Assembly (NCBI RefSeq): GCF_000379765.1
Contig: NZ_KB903444.1
Coordinates: forward strand, 1 to 64,000
Direction of reading: 5' to 3'
DNA length: 64,000 nt
Origin: Flexithrix dorotheae DSM 6795
GTDB taxonomy: Bacteria > Bacteroidota > Bacteroidia > Cytophagales > Flammeovirgaceae
The notes beneath the pieces were generated by a model. That model did no database searches and was not told where the DNA came from. It was given only the letters and a program-made list of their open reading frames with translations. A program made the position numbers and the translations under genes. Positions 29,472 to 39,156 of this stretch are shown one piece after another (the first letter of the stretch is position 1; every line of letters begins with the position of its first letter).

Positions 29472-30908
29472 TTAGGCAAAAAGCTCCAGCACAGGTTTTC
29501 CCTGCCCGTCTGGTGTGGTATAAAATGGTCTCCCTTCTATCGTATAATGTGTTTCAGGATGAATTCCCAAAGCGTGGTAAATAGTCTGATGAATCTGGTC
29601 TATTACCACTGTATTTTCTATGGAAGAACAGGGCCTTTCATCTGCGGTTTTGCCATAAACTAACCCTTTTTTTATGCCACCTCCCCACATAAGGATAGAA
29701 CTTCCATCAGTGAAATGTCTGTGCATACCGTAGAATTTTTCATCCTCGATAATATCGGGTTGATGTCGTGCTTGATCTTTTACTGTTTTACCAGGTCTGC
29801 CTTCCAACATAGCATCTCTGCTAAATTCACTGGCTAAAATTATCAGCGTCCTTTCCAGATGTCCCGATTCTTCCAAATCTTTAATGAGCTGGGCAACAGG
29901 GCCATCAATCAGTTCTTTCATTTTTATCATTCGGGTGTGACCGTTCTCGTGGGTATCCCAACCAAGAAAGGGCTCATATTCTGTTGACACACTCACAAAC
30001 CTGGCTCCGTTCATTACTAATCTTTTGGCAGTCAGACAACCCAAACCAAACCTTCCGGTGTTATAAATATCATATTTCTCCTGTGGTTCCTGGGTCAAAT
30101 CAAATACTTTAGATTCGGGAGAATTCAATAATCTGTAAGATTGTTCCATAGACCTCATCAAAGATTCCCGCTGGTAATCACTACCTCTTTCCATTACCTG
30201 GCTTCTGTTAGCCAATTCCTTGTAAAGTTTATACCTGGCTTCAAATCTTTTTAATGACATACCCTGAGGTGGCCTGACGCTTTCCAATCCACTCGAAGGG
30301 TCTGGAATAAGGAAAGGTCCATATTCACTACCCAAAAAACCAGCAGTATGGAATGCTTTTAATTCCTCTCCCTCACCAACTGTAAAACGCTGTCCCATGG
30401 AAATAAAAGGAGGAATAACCGGATTAATCGGACCTAATTCTTTAGCAATCCAGGCTCCAATATGTGGAACCTGTACTGATTGAGGAGGCTCATAACAAGT
30501 ATGCCAATGGTATTGATGACGAGTATGTAAAATATGACCCAAGTCCGCTGATTTATAAGACCGGATAATGGCTCCTTTATCCATCACGCTACCAATGGAT
30601 TCAAGTCCCTCCGAAAATTCCAATCCATCCACAATTGTTGGCACTTTAGGGAAAGAACTTAAAATACTTTTACTTTCCATTCCCTTTTCAAAAGGCGCAT
30701 AAGTCTTGGGATCGAAAGTTTCGGTGTGTGCCATTCCTCCTGCCATCCACAGTAAAACTACCGCATCAGCCTTTGTATTTACCGGAGCAGGTTTATTACA
30801 GGAACTTAAAAAACTCGCTGCAGGGATACTGGAAGATGCTGCTACAAGACTGGCAGCTCCCATTTTTTTAATAAATTCCCTTCGTTGGTTTGAATTATTT
30901 TTATCCAT
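29472..30908 (-). CDS. DUF1501 family Tat-exported lipoprotein
   Basis: The 478-residue protein has a Tat signal (QRREFIKKMGAA) followed by a lipobox-like LSSC, so it is probably a Tat-exported lipoprotein. The mature part has DUF1501 hallmarks: VLLWMAGGMAHTETFDPK, HHxH-like HTRHQYHWHT, FLGWDTHENGH and ILASEFSRD. DUF1501 is related to the alkaline phosphatase/sulfatase superfamily and, in Planctomycetes and Bacteroidota, almost always sits beside a DUF1549/DUF1553 protein, as it does here (38 bp upstream, same strand). The reaction is not known. Confidence 0.88.
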   Translation of the reverse strand: MDKNNSNQRREFIKKMGAASLVAASSSIPAASFLSSCNKPAPVNTKADAVVLLWMAGGMAHTETFDPKTYAPFEKGMESKSILSSFPKVPTIVDGLEFSEGLESIGSVMDKGAIIRSYKSADLGHILHTRHQYHWHTCYEPPQSVQVPHIGAWIAKELGPINPVIPPFISMGQRFTVGEGEELKAFHTAGFLGSEYGPFLIPDPSSGLESVRPPQGMSLKRFEARYKLYKELANRSQVMERGSDYQRESLMRSMEQSYRLLNSPESKVFDLTQEPQEKYDIYNTGRFGLGCLTAKRLVMNGARFVSVSTEYEPFLGWDTHENGHTRMIKMKELIDGPVAQLIKDLEESGHLERTLIILASEFSRDAMLEGRPGKTVKDQARHQPDIIEDEKFYGMHRHFTDGSSILMWGGGIKKGLVYGKTADERPCSSIENTVVIDQIHQTIYHALGIHPETHYTIEGRPFYTTPDGQGKPVLELFA

Positions 30909-30946
30909 ATTTTTCTGTTGATGTCACCACCTTGAATTTTCGTTCT

Positions 30947-33802
30947 TTAATAGATAAATTGAAATTCAGGGGAAAGCATTGTAGCCCAAAACAAATCCTG
31001 TAATCCTTCCTGATCTGGTTGTTCACCCAAAGAACTTAGCATAATGGTCTTTTCTTTTTTGGTAGGTTGTCTACCAAAAGATTTTAAATATAATGAATCC
31101 ACAATCATTTTTCCCTGGTAATTATTTTCCTTTAACCATTTAACAGCTCCCTCTTCAAGTATCTTATTGAAAAAGGCTCCATTAGTAAGCTCAAGCGCTT
31201 GTAGCAAAGTAGCCTGTTCATCTCTGGAAGTAGTTACATTCTCCCTGCTGGGCCTACCAAGGGCTTTCATAAATGGATGCTGCCGAACAAGGCTGGCACG
31301 GGCATAGGATGATCCCTGATCATCAAAATTAAAATTTAACAACTTGTCCCAATGCTTGGAACCATAGTTTAAAACAAAATCCCATTCCTCATCATCAAAA
31401 TCAAGGCTTAGCCAGTCTCCCTCAGGGCTTTCATCAGTACTTTTCCAGTCTTCATCTGCATGAGCAGATTGAATAATCGTCTCAATACTGTCCTGTTGGA
31501 GGATTTTCATCACAAATAAAATCCCGGCAGGATTGGCAATACTTCCTTCATTTTCTCCTTCTATAGCGATTATATTTTCTCCGGTATTCAGGAAATTCGT
31601 AACCTCCAGTTTATCCACCTTTCTCCAGTCTGAACCGGCTGAAACTTTTTGCCCATTTAAATAAAAGGTATAAGCATGATCTACTGAAATGAGTGCTTTG
31701 GCCTCCAATATCTCTTTTTTTGTCAGGGTAAACTTATGTCGAAAGTATCTTTTCCCGGGATCTGGCAATACGTCCCGATCAAACTTCCTTTCCCTATGCC
31801 AAATCCTTCTGGTGGAAAAACCTTCCCCTGTCGGGTCATAAGCAGCTGCATAATATACCGGAGATATAACCTGACTTACTGCATCCGCAAATTGTTCTGC
31901 ACTCATTCGCCTGACAACCGGGCCTTCAAATACATATTTTGGAGATTTTATTTGTTCAGGTTTTTTATAATCAATACTGGGAAGCTGATAAACTTTTGAA
32001 GTCATAATCGTTTTGATCAAATGTTTTAGGTCATGGCCTGAAGCAATAAAATCTGCAGCTAACCAGTCCAGCAAGTCAGCATCCCAAGGGATATTATCCA
32101 TTTCATCAAGAGGTTCAATTATCCCTCTCCCCATTAACCTCTCCCATATCCTGTTGGTAATAGTCCGGTATAATCTTCCATTCTCCGGCTTTACCATTAC
32201 TTCTGAAAGTTTCAATAAACGCTCTTTCAGGCTGTCAGCTTCCACAGCGCCAAGTTCAGGATAGAGGAAATTGACTGTGGCCATTTTCCCAATCGGTTTG
32301 TCACATCGGTTTAGTTCCAATACGGAATCGGCAAAAATGGAAGCAAATCCATAGGCCTGATCCAAAGTAAGGTTGCTGACAAAACTATTATGGCAGGAAG
32401 CACACTTCACATTAACACCCATCAGGGATTGTCCTATATTTTGGGCCGCCTGCATTTCTGTTCGCTGACTGGCATTTACCAAACCCCTCCATTGAATTCC
32501 TTTAATAAATCCTTCAGATTCCGGAGTAGGATTAATTAATTGACTAATCAGACTGTCATAAGGTTTGTTTTCAAGTAAGGCATTATAAAGCCAATTGGTA
32601 ATTTGTTTTCTTCCTCCGGTAATAAATCCTGTTCCAGAATAATCATTTCTCAATAAATCATTCCAAAAGCTCAACCAGTGCTGGGTATAATTGTGTTTAT
32701 CATTTAATAAATTATCAATGAGTTGGGATCGTTTGTCAATATTTTGATTCTGTTCAAATTGACTGATTGCCTCAGGTTCAGGTAATAATCCTACAATATC
32801 CAGATAAGCTCTTCTTATAAAGGTTTTGTCATCTACCACATCTTCCCAGTCAATATCATTTTGCTCAAAGTAAACATCCACCAGTTTATCTACCGGATGT
32901 TTTTCCACAGATGAGGCAGGCAATTCTGGTTTTGTTAGAGCCAATTCTGCTTCTGGGAAAATCTTAAGTTGCCGGTCTGACCAGTGGGCACCCTTTTCAA
33001 TCCATAATTTAACCAGGGCAATTTCATTGTCTTTTAATACTTTCCCCTTTTTAGGCATTACATGATCATCATCTGGAGGTAAGGTTATCCTTTTGTAAAG
33101 CTCACTTGCATTCGGATTTCCAGGAATAATCACTTTTCCGGATTCTCCACCTTGAAATACGCCCCTTTTATTGTCCAGTACCAATTCACCTTTTTGCTTG
33201 TTTTCGCTATGACATTGATAACAATTATGCGCAAAAATGGCACGAACGCCTAAATTAAGGTCATCCAATTGAGGCTCAGATAAGGAATCCAATTTATTCA
33301 GCTTAGCCAATAATATTATTGATTCATTATCATCATAACTTTCTGAATTGTTGGGTAATACACCTGAAAGAAAATCTTCACCATGAGTCAAGCTGGCCCC
33401 CAAATGGCCTGTGATGGTTAAGGAAACAACAGAAAGCAGCAGAAAAGATCTATATAAAATATAATTTGACAGTTTCCCTATTAAGGTTTTCTGTAAAATC
33501 AAAGCTGTAACTACAGCCAAAATGGCAGTGAGAATACCCAAATTCTGATGTAATTGCACCAGATCACCTGCATAATCCTCAAAAGTTCGAAGGAGCCATC
33601 CCAAACCGGTCGCCAATACAGAAAAAGTGGCTCCCAGATAAATCATCCAATTAATGCCTTCTCTGAGTCCGGGTCTTTTTCCTTTAAGGGTAAGTACTTC
33701 TAAAAATAAGGCAACAACTAATAATCCTATTGGGAAATGTACCGCTAATGGGTGAAGTCGGCCTAAAAACTGAAATATCCAATTCCATTCATTTTCATTC
33801 AT
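30947..33802 (-). CDS. Planctomycete-type cytochrome protein (DUF2231-PSCyt1-DUF1549-DUF1553)
   Basis: The 951-residue protein starts with a four-helix membrane domain of the DUF2231 type (about 10-140; RLHPLAVHFPIGLLVVALF). A planctomycete cytochrome c domain follows with the haem motif CYQCH at 194-198 and the distal Met region HVMPKKGK. DUF1549 (about 300-510; FIRRAYLDIVGLLPEP) carries a second CxxCH (VKCASCHNSF), and DUF1553 fills the C-terminal part. Between them, near 680-790, is a beta-sandwich insert (YTFYLNGQKV) like a carbohydrate-binding module. It is probably an electron-transfer or redox enzyme at the inner membrane facing the periplasm and partner of the DUF1501 protein. The reaction is unknown. 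Confidence 0.87.
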   Translation of the reverse strand: MNENEWNWIFQFLGRLHPLAVHFPIGLLVVALFLEVLTLKGKRPGLREGINWMIYLGATFSVLATGLGWLLRTFEDYAGDLVQLHQNLGILTAILAVVTALILQKTLIGKLSNYILYRSFLLLSVVSLTITGHLGASLTHGEDFLSGVLPNNSESYDDNESIILLAKLNKLDSLSEPQLDDLNLGVRAIFAHNCYQCHSENKQKGELVLDNKRGVFQGGESGKVIIPGNPNASELYKRITLPPDDDHVMPKKGKVLKDNEIALVKLWIEKGAHWSDRQLKIFPEAELALTKPELPASSVEKHPVDKLVDVYFEQNDIDWEDVVDDKTFIRRAYLDIVGLLPEPEAISQFEQNQNIDKRSQLIDNLLNDKHNYTQHWLSFWNDLLRNDYSGTGFITGGRKQITNWLYNALLENKPYDSLISQLINPTPESEGFIKGIQWRGLVNASQRTEMQAAQNIGQSLMGVNVKCASCHNSFVSNLTLDQAYGFASIFADSVLELNRCDKPIGKMATVNFLYPELGAVEADSLKERLLKLSEVMVKPENGRLYRTITNRIWERLMGRGIIEPLDEMDNIPWDADLLDWLAADFIASGHDLKHLIKTIMTSKVYQLPSIDYKKPEQIKSPKYVFEGPVVRRMSAEQFADAVSQVISPVYYAAAYDPTGEGFSTRRIWHRERKFDRDVLPDPGKRYFRHKFTLTKKEILEAKALISVDHAYTFYLNGQKVSAGSDWRKVDKLEVTNFLNTGENIIAIEGENEGSIANPAGILFVMKILQQDSIETIIQSAHADEDWKSTDESPEGDWLSLDFDDEEWDFVLNYGSKHWDKLLNFNFDDQGSSYARASLVRQHPFMKALGRPSRENVTTSRDEQATLLQALELTNGAFFNKILEEGAVKWLKENNYQGKMIVDSLYLKSFGRQPTKKEKTIMLSSLGEQPDQEGLQDLFWATMLSPEFQFIY

Positions 33803-34134
33803 GTTTGAAAATAATATTATTTTTAATTTTAAGAATCATGTACCGTCATGGTTGGCTTTTATTATTAGTTCCGGGCAGGATAATTTTTTCTAAACTAAAG
33901 CCTGTATTTAAAATCAGTAAAAATTTTCAAAACTTAAAGAGAAGGAGACAAATGGACAACTGAATATTTTAAGCACTAAAAAATGAGAGATTTCAGGACA
34001 GGAAGTTCCTGTTTTAAGCCTAAACAAGTAATACCCATACTGATTTTAAACTAATCTTTCTTCGAAAATTTTGATTTTCTAGACTTGATAATTAACATCA
34101 CAGATGAAAATAGTAAAAATCTAACAATTTGAAT
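33803..34134. other. Divergent intergenic region, about 330 bp
   Basis: This gap separates the minus-strand cytochrome/DUF1501 operon from the plus-strand oxidoreductase gene and must hold both promoters. A compact palindrome, ACAGGAA-G-TTCCTGT, lies at 33998-34012 and could be an operator. No gene is seen. Confidence 0.45.
33998..34012. promoter_or_regulatory. Palindrome, possible operator
   Basis: A perfect 7-bp inverted repeat with a 1-nt centre (ACAGGAA G TTCCTGT) lies about 120 bp upstream of the oxidoreductase start. It has no T-run and is too tight to form a normal terminator loop. A role in regulation is inference. Confidence 0.3.
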
Positions 34135-35550
34135 ATGAAAAGAAGACATTTTATTAAAACAGGATCATCGGCTCTCACCGCTGCAGCAGGGCTTTCCATT
34201 ATTCCATCCGGAGTATTGGGAAAAAAGTTTGGAACTGTAGCTCCGAGTGATAAGGTAAACCTGGCATGTTGTGGAATTGGGTTCAGAGGAGGTCAAATTA
34301 TTAAACAATTACACGAAACAGGACTTGCCAATATTGTCGCCCTTTGTGATGTAGATATGGGAGCTCCTCATACTCAGGAAGTCATCGATATGTTTCCTGA
34401 TGCCCCCCAATTTCAGGATTTTAGGAAGATGTTCGATAAAATGGGCGATAAAATCGAGGCGGTAAGTGTTGGAACACCTGATTTCTCACATTTTCCAATT
34501 ACAATGCTGGCCATGTCACTTGGCAAACATGTGTATGTGGAAAAACCTATGGCCAGAACTTTCAAAGAAGTGGAACTGATGATGGAGGGCGCTAAAAAAT
34601 ATAAAGTAGCTACCCAAATGGGAAATCAGGGACATTCTGAAGCCAATTATTTCCAATTCAAAGCCTGGAAAGAAGCGGGAATTATTAAAGATGTCACTGC
34701 TATTACTGCCCACATGAACAGTAAAAGAAGATGGCACGGATTTGATCCTAACATGACTAAATTCCCTGACGGCACACCAATTCCAAAAACCATGGATTGG
34801 GATACCTGGATGGTTACTGCACAGGAACACGATTATCAAAAAGACTTTGTAAATGGCCAATGGAGGTGCTGGTACGATTTCGGGATGGGTGCTTTAGGTG
34901 ATTGGGGAGCTCATATTATTGATACAGCTCACCAGTTTCTGGATCTTGGATTGCCTTACGAAATAGATCCGATAAAGCTTGAAGGCTATAATCCATTTTT
35001 CTTCCCATTCTCATCTACAATAGCTTTTAAATTCCCTGAACGAGGAAATATGCCAGCAGTAGATATTACCTGGTATGATGGCATTAACAATATGCCAGCG
35101 GTTCCTGAAGGATATGGCATTTCTAAAATCGACCCAAACATTCCACCTCCAAGTGATGGAAAATTGCAGCCGGCCAAATTGAACCCTGGGAAAATTATTT
35201 ATAGTAAAGAATTGACTTTTAAGGGAGGATCTCATGGAAGTACACTGACTATTATTCCTGAGGAAAAAGCCAAGGAAATGGAATCTAGCTTACCAGAAGT
35301 GCCTGAAAGCCCATCCAATCATTTTGCAAATTTCCTTTTAGCCTGTAAAGGTGAGGAGAAATGCAGATCATCATTTGATGTAGCGGGACCTCTTAGTCAG
35401 GTCTTTACCCTCGGTGTATTGGCACAGCGATTAAATACTAAATTAGTTTTTGACCGGGAAACCAAGCGGATTACCAATAATCCATTGGCCAATGCCCTTC
35501 TCGTAGGGGAACAACCCAGAAAAGGATGGGAGGAGTTTTATTTATTATAA
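34135..35550 (+). CDS. Tat-exported Gfo/Idh/MocA family oxidoreductase
   Basis: I chose the ATG at 34135, which starts a Tat signal (MKRRHFIKTGSSALT), over a TTG 6 bases upstream. The mature protein (about 440 residues) has the NAD-binding Rossmann start (ACCGIGFRGGQIIKQL), the family motif VEKPMA near residue 135, and the central acid/His region ALGDWGAHIIDTAH. Exported members of this family act on sugars in the periplasm; some, such as GH109, use bound NAD for glycoside cleavage. It faces the DUF1501/cytochrome operon across a divergent promoter and precedes a strong terminator, so it is transcribed alone. Confidence 0.88.
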   Translation: MKRRHFIKTGSSALTAAAGLSIIPSGVLGKKFGTVAPSDKVNLACCGIGFRGGQIIKQLHETGLANIVALCDVDMGAPHTQEVIDMFPDAPQFQDFRKMFDKMGDKIEAVSVGTPDFSHFPITMLAMSLGKHVYVEKPMARTFKEVELMMEGAKKYKVATQMGNQGHSEANYFQFKAWKEAGIIKDVTAITAHMNSKRRWHGFDPNMTKFPDGTPIPKTMDWDTWMVTAQEHDYQKDFVNGQWRCWYDFGMGALGDWGAHIIDTAHQFLDLGLPYEIDPIKLEGYNPFFFPFSSTIAFKFPERGNMPAVDITWYDGINNMPAVPEGYGISKIDPNIPPPSDGKLQPAKLNPGKIIYSKELTFKGGSHGSTLTIIPEEKAKEMESSLPEVPESPSNHFANFLLACKGEEKCRSSFDVAGPLSQVFTLGVLAQRLNTKLVFDRETKRITNNPLANALLVGEQPRKGWEEFYLL

Positions 35551-35572
35551 AACTTAAATAACCACTATTTCT

Positions 35573-35615
35573 AAATACATCAATTTGCCATGGTGCAAAT
35601 TGATGTATTTTTTTT
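35573..35615 (+). terminator. Strong rho-independent terminator after the oxidoreductase
   Basis: A perfect 15-bp stem (35573-35587 and 35596-35610) with an 8-nt loop (CCATGGTG) is followed by eight T residues. It begins 22 bp after the stop codon. Confidence 0.88.
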
Positions 35616-36019
35616 CTATATCAGTTTTTAGCCATTTAAATCATTTCACACTTCCTCAAATATTTGCATTAATAAAACTGTATTCGTGCATTGTTTTGGC
35701 TTTTTCATGCAAAAACATGCATACAGTTCCTTTTTTTTAAATTAATTGTTTTAATTTTACACCACACATTTACGAAAACCCAGCAAATTCATTCAGCAAT
35801 GAATCTAACACAACAGTTAATTCAAAGACCTTTTGGCAGGTCTACTAAAAGACGTTTATTCATTTTACCTTGCTTTCCCTTTCAGCCAAAAAAATTATCC
35901 GGAATTAATTTTCTAACTGATTTATCGCTTCTTAGATAACTCTTTCCCATTATCTATTATAGCGAGAAGTTATATAAATCGAACCATTTAGTTTTTCTAT
36001 ATCAACCACCCATTTCAAA
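35616..36019. other. Intergenic region, about 400 bp, no gene seen
   Basis: This is an AT-rich gap between the terminator and the GH92 gene. An 82-codon open frame at 35691-35939 looks non-coding: it has a Phe/Leu/Thr-rich make-up, no recognisable motif and no ribosome binding site. The right part should hold the promoter of the GH92 gene. Confidence 0.45.
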
Positions 36020-38332
36020 ATGAAAAATCTACTTATTCAGATCACAACCACTGGAATGATCAAAGTATTATTGAATTCCGTATTCTTTGTTTTTTTTGTC
36101 TCCTGTAATGCCCCTGATAAAGTAGTGGAGGTAGGTACTGATATCCCCAAAACCCTCAATTCTTATGTAGACCCATTTATAGGCACAGCCTATCACGGTC
36201 ATACATTCCCAGGCGCAGCAGTGCCTTTTGGCATGATTCAGTTGAGCCCGGATAATGGAACCAATGGTTGGGACTGGTGTTCAGGATATCATTATTCCGA
36301 TAGTATAATCGTAGGATTTAGCCATACTCACCTGAGTGGAACCGGAATAGGTGATTTGGCAGATATCCTTTTTATGCCCACTCGTAATCAGGTTGATCTC
36401 ACCAAAAAAATCAGTTCGAGAGAGGATTACGATTTTAAGGGTTTTTATACTCATGAAAAAGAAAGTGCTTCTCCCGGATATTACAGTGTAGAGTTTGAGG
36501 ATTCAGAAATCAAGGTTGAATTAACTACTTCTTCCAGAGTGGGTTTGCACAGATATTCATTCCCTGAAAAAGAGGGAAATAAAGTGGTGCTTGATTTGGG
36601 TTTTGCCATTAATTGGGATGCTCCTTTAGAAACTTATATTAAAGTAGAAAATGATTCTACAATTACGGGATACAGAAGGTCCAAAGGCTGGGCAAATGAC
36701 CAGCGGGTGTACTTTGCTGCACAATTTTCGTCTCTCTTTCAATCTTACCAGCTTTCAGATGGGTTGAAACTGGAAGAGGGTGCAAAAGCTGTAGGATTAA
36801 AAGCTAATGGGATATTTAATTTTAATACCAACCAGGTTTTATTGAAGGTAGGCATTTCATCTGCCAGTGTTGAAGGGGCTTTAAAAGGAATAGAAAGTGA
36901 TTTGCCCCACTGGGATTTTGAAAGAACGAAAACTGAAGCCGCAGAACTATGGGAAAAAGAATTGGAGGGAATCCAGGTTCAGACTTCCGATGAGAATTTA
37001 AAAAGGATTTTTTATACTGCTTTTTACCATACCAAACTGGCCCCTGCCCTATTTTCAGATGCGCTGGGAAATTATAAAGGTGCGGATGGAAATATTCATT
37101 CAGCAGACAATTACAAAAAATACACAATCTTTTCCCTTTGGGATACTTTCCGAGCAGCTAACCCGCTTTATACCCTGGTTCAGCAAGACAAGGTGAATGA
37201 TTTTATTCATTCAATGATGGCACATTACAGGGAGTATGGATTGCTTCCGGTGTGGGAACTTACAGGTAATGAAACAAATACCATGACGGGTTACCATGCT
37301 ATTCCGGTAATTGCTGATGCTATTTTGAAAGGTTTTGATGAATTTGATGCAGAAGAAGCCTATGAGGCGATGAAAAAAAGCAGTATGCAGGATATTCGTG
37401 GAGTGAAATTTTATAAAGAATATCACTACATCCCTTCTGAACTGGAAGAAGAATCTGTAACCAAAACTTTGGAATACGCTTATGACGACTGGTGCATCGC
37501 TCAGGTAGCCAGGCATTTGGGAAAAACAGAGGATTACAAATATTACATGAAAAGGTCATCAAATTACAAAAATGTATTTGACAAAGAAACAGGTTTTATG
37601 CGAGGGAAATCCAAGGATGGCATTTGGGTAACTCCCTTTGATCCTAAAAAATCCTCTCACCGGGTAAACACAGATTATACTGAAGGGAATGCATGGCAGC
37701 ACAGTTGGTTTGTACCGCACGATATTGCCGGATTGATTGAACTACATGGGGGCCAGGAAAAATTTATTGAAAAACTGGATCAGTTGTTTGTTGAGAATTC
37801 GGAAATTACCGGAGATAATATTTCTGCAGATATTTCAGGATTAATTGGACAATACGCTCACGGAAATGAACCAAGTCACCATATTGCCTATATGTACAAT
37901 TATGCCGGAGTACCCTGGAAAACCCAGGAAATAATAAGAAAGATTCTGGAAACTATGTACACCGACCAGCCTGACGGACTTTGTGGAAATGAGGACTGTG
38001 GCCAAATGTCTGCCTGGTATGTATTTAGTGCTATGGGACTTTATCCGGTCAATCCTGCAGAGGGAATTTATGTGATTGGCAGTCCAATGTTTGAGGAATC
38101 AAAAATCCCCGTAGGTGATGGAAAAACTTTTATCATTACAGCGGAAAATGTTTCTAAAACCAATAAGTATATTCAGTCGGCCACTTTAAATGGAAAATCA
38201 CTGGATGTTTCTTATATCACGCATAAAACCATGATGGATGGTGGAAATTTAGTGCTTAAAATGGGGGCAGAACCAAATAAGGATTTATGGACATCAAAAG
38301 AGTCCTTTCCTCCTTCTGTTACGGTCAATTAA
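36020..38332 (+). CDS. GH92 alpha-mannosidase, lipoprotein
   Basis: The 770-residue protein matches glycoside hydrolase family 92 along its length. It has the N-terminal start YVDPFIGTAYHGHTFPGA and PFGMIQLSPDNG, then FSHTHLSGTG. The catalytic-domain motifs are ELTGNETNTMTGYHAIPV, YAHGNEPSHHIAYMYNY and NEDCGQMSAWYVFSAMGLYP. These enzymes are calcium-dependent exo-mannosidases that invert at the anomeric carbon. The signal peptide ends in a lipobox (FFVSC near residue 29), so it is probably on the outer membrane. A Met at residue 13 (MIKVLLNSVFF) may be the true start. The next gene is 12 bp downstream. Confidence 0.93.
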   Translation: MKNLLIQITTTGMIKVLLNSVFFVFFVSCNAPDKVVEVGTDIPKTLNSYVDPFIGTAYHGHTFPGAAVPFGMIQLSPDNGTNGWDWCSGYHYSDSIIVGFSHTHLSGTGIGDLADILFMPTRNQVDLTKKISSREDYDFKGFYTHEKESASPGYYSVEFEDSEIKVELTTSSRVGLHRYSFPEKEGNKVVLDLGFAINWDAPLETYIKVENDSTITGYRRSKGWANDQRVYFAAQFSSLFQSYQLSDGLKLEEGAKAVGLKANGIFNFNTNQVLLKVGISSASVEGALKGIESDLPHWDFERTKTEAAELWEKELEGIQVQTSDENLKRIFYTAFYHTKLAPALFSDALGNYKGADGNIHSADNYKKYTIFSLWDTFRAANPLYTLVQQDKVNDFIHSMMAHYREYGLLPVWELTGNETNTMTGYHAIPVIADAILKGFDEFDAEEAYEAMKKSSMQDIRGVKFYKEYHYIPSELEEESVTKTLEYAYDDWCIAQVARHLGKTEDYKYYMKRSSNYKNVFDKETGFMRGKSKDGIWVTPFDPKKSSHRVNTDYTEGNAWQHSWFVPHDIAGLIELHGGQEKFIEKLDQLFVENSEITGDNISADISGLIGQYAHGNEPSHHIAYMYNYAGVPWKTQEIIRKILETMYTDQPDGLCGNEDCGQMSAWYVFSAMGLYPVNPAEGIYVIGSPMFEESKIPVGDGKTFIITAENVSKTNKYIQSATLNGKSLDVSYITHKTMMDGGNLVLKMGAEPNKDLWTSKESFPPSVTVN

Positions 38333-38344
38333 TTTCAAAAGTAC

Positions 38345-39139
38345 ATGGCAGTGAAATCAATAACATTAATTCTTCTGGGTCTCATTATTACGTTTCAGGC
38401 CTCCATGGCCCAGGAAAACAAAAGAATAATTAAAGTGCTTTCCTTTAATATTCTTCATGGAGCTACTACAAAAGGTGATTTTGACCTGGATGCCATTGCC
38501 AAAGTTATTATTGAAGCCGACCCTGATTTTGTAGCGCTTCAGGAGGTGGATTATCTTACCAACCGGGCCAAGAAATTCGATTTGGTCACTGAGCTGGGGT
38601 GGAGAACAAAAATGTCTCCCCTTTTTGGCCGGGCCATGCCTTATGATGAGGGAGAATATGGAGAGGGAATATTATCCAAATATACATTTTTGCATACAAG
38701 AAATATTCCCTTACCTTTCACTCCCGGTGATGAACCAAGAGCAGCCCTGGAAATTACTACCGTTTTGCCTTCCAAAGATACCATTTCCTTTATCGGTACT
38801 CATCTTGATCATCTGAAAGATGAAACTAACAGAATTATGCAATCCAAACATCTCAATGCAGTATTTTCCTCCAACTCACATCCTACAATATTAGCAGGTG
38901 ATTTAAATGCCGAACCAAACAGCGAAACCATTAAAATTCTTGAAAACACATGGACGGCCTCTTATAAAATGGACCAGTTAGCCTATACCTATCCTTCGGA
39001 AAATCCCGTAAAAAAAATTGATTATGTGATGTTTTATCCAAAAAACCGATGGAAGGTGTTGAAAACTGAAGTCATTCAGGATCCTATTGCTTCAGATCAT
39101 TGTGCTTATTTGGTCACCCTTGAATTATTGGAAAAATAG
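38345..39139 (+). CDS. Exported endonuclease/exonuclease/phosphatase-family protein
   Basis: The 264-residue protein has a signal peptide ending in ASMAQ. It carries the EEP-fold motifs: VLSFNILHG (Asn), VALQEVDYL (metal Glu), GTHLDHLKDETN (His), LAGDLNAEPNS (Asp-x-Asn) and the ending ASDHCAYLVTLEL (Asp-His pair). Exported EEP proteins beside glycan genes may act on phosphodiesters in glycans or lipids rather than on DNA. It follows the mannosidase gene with a 12-bp gap, suggesting co-transcription, and converges on the ClpP-like gene with only 17 bp between. Confidence 0.88.
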   Translation: MAVKSITLILLGLIITFQASMAQENKRIIKVLSFNILHGATTKGDFDLDAIAKVIIEADPDFVALQEVDYLTNRAKKFDLVTELGWRTKMSPLFGRAMPYDEGEYGEGILSKYTFLHTRNIPLPFTPGDEPRAALEITTVLPSKDTISFIGTHLDHLKDETNRIMQSKHLNAVFSSNSHPTILAGDLNAEPNSETIKILENTWTASYKMDQLAYTYPSENPVKKIDYVMFYPKNRWKVLKTEVIQDPIASDHCAYLVTLELLEK

Positions 39140-39156
39140 TCTGATTTATTCCTCTC

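Noticed and set aside
34129..34134. TTG start 6 bp upstream of the oxidoreductase
   Set aside because: The ATG at 34135 starts a regular Tat signal peptide.
35691..35939. 82-codon frame before the GH92 gene
   Set aside because: Phe/Thr-rich translation without any motif, in an AT-rich gap.
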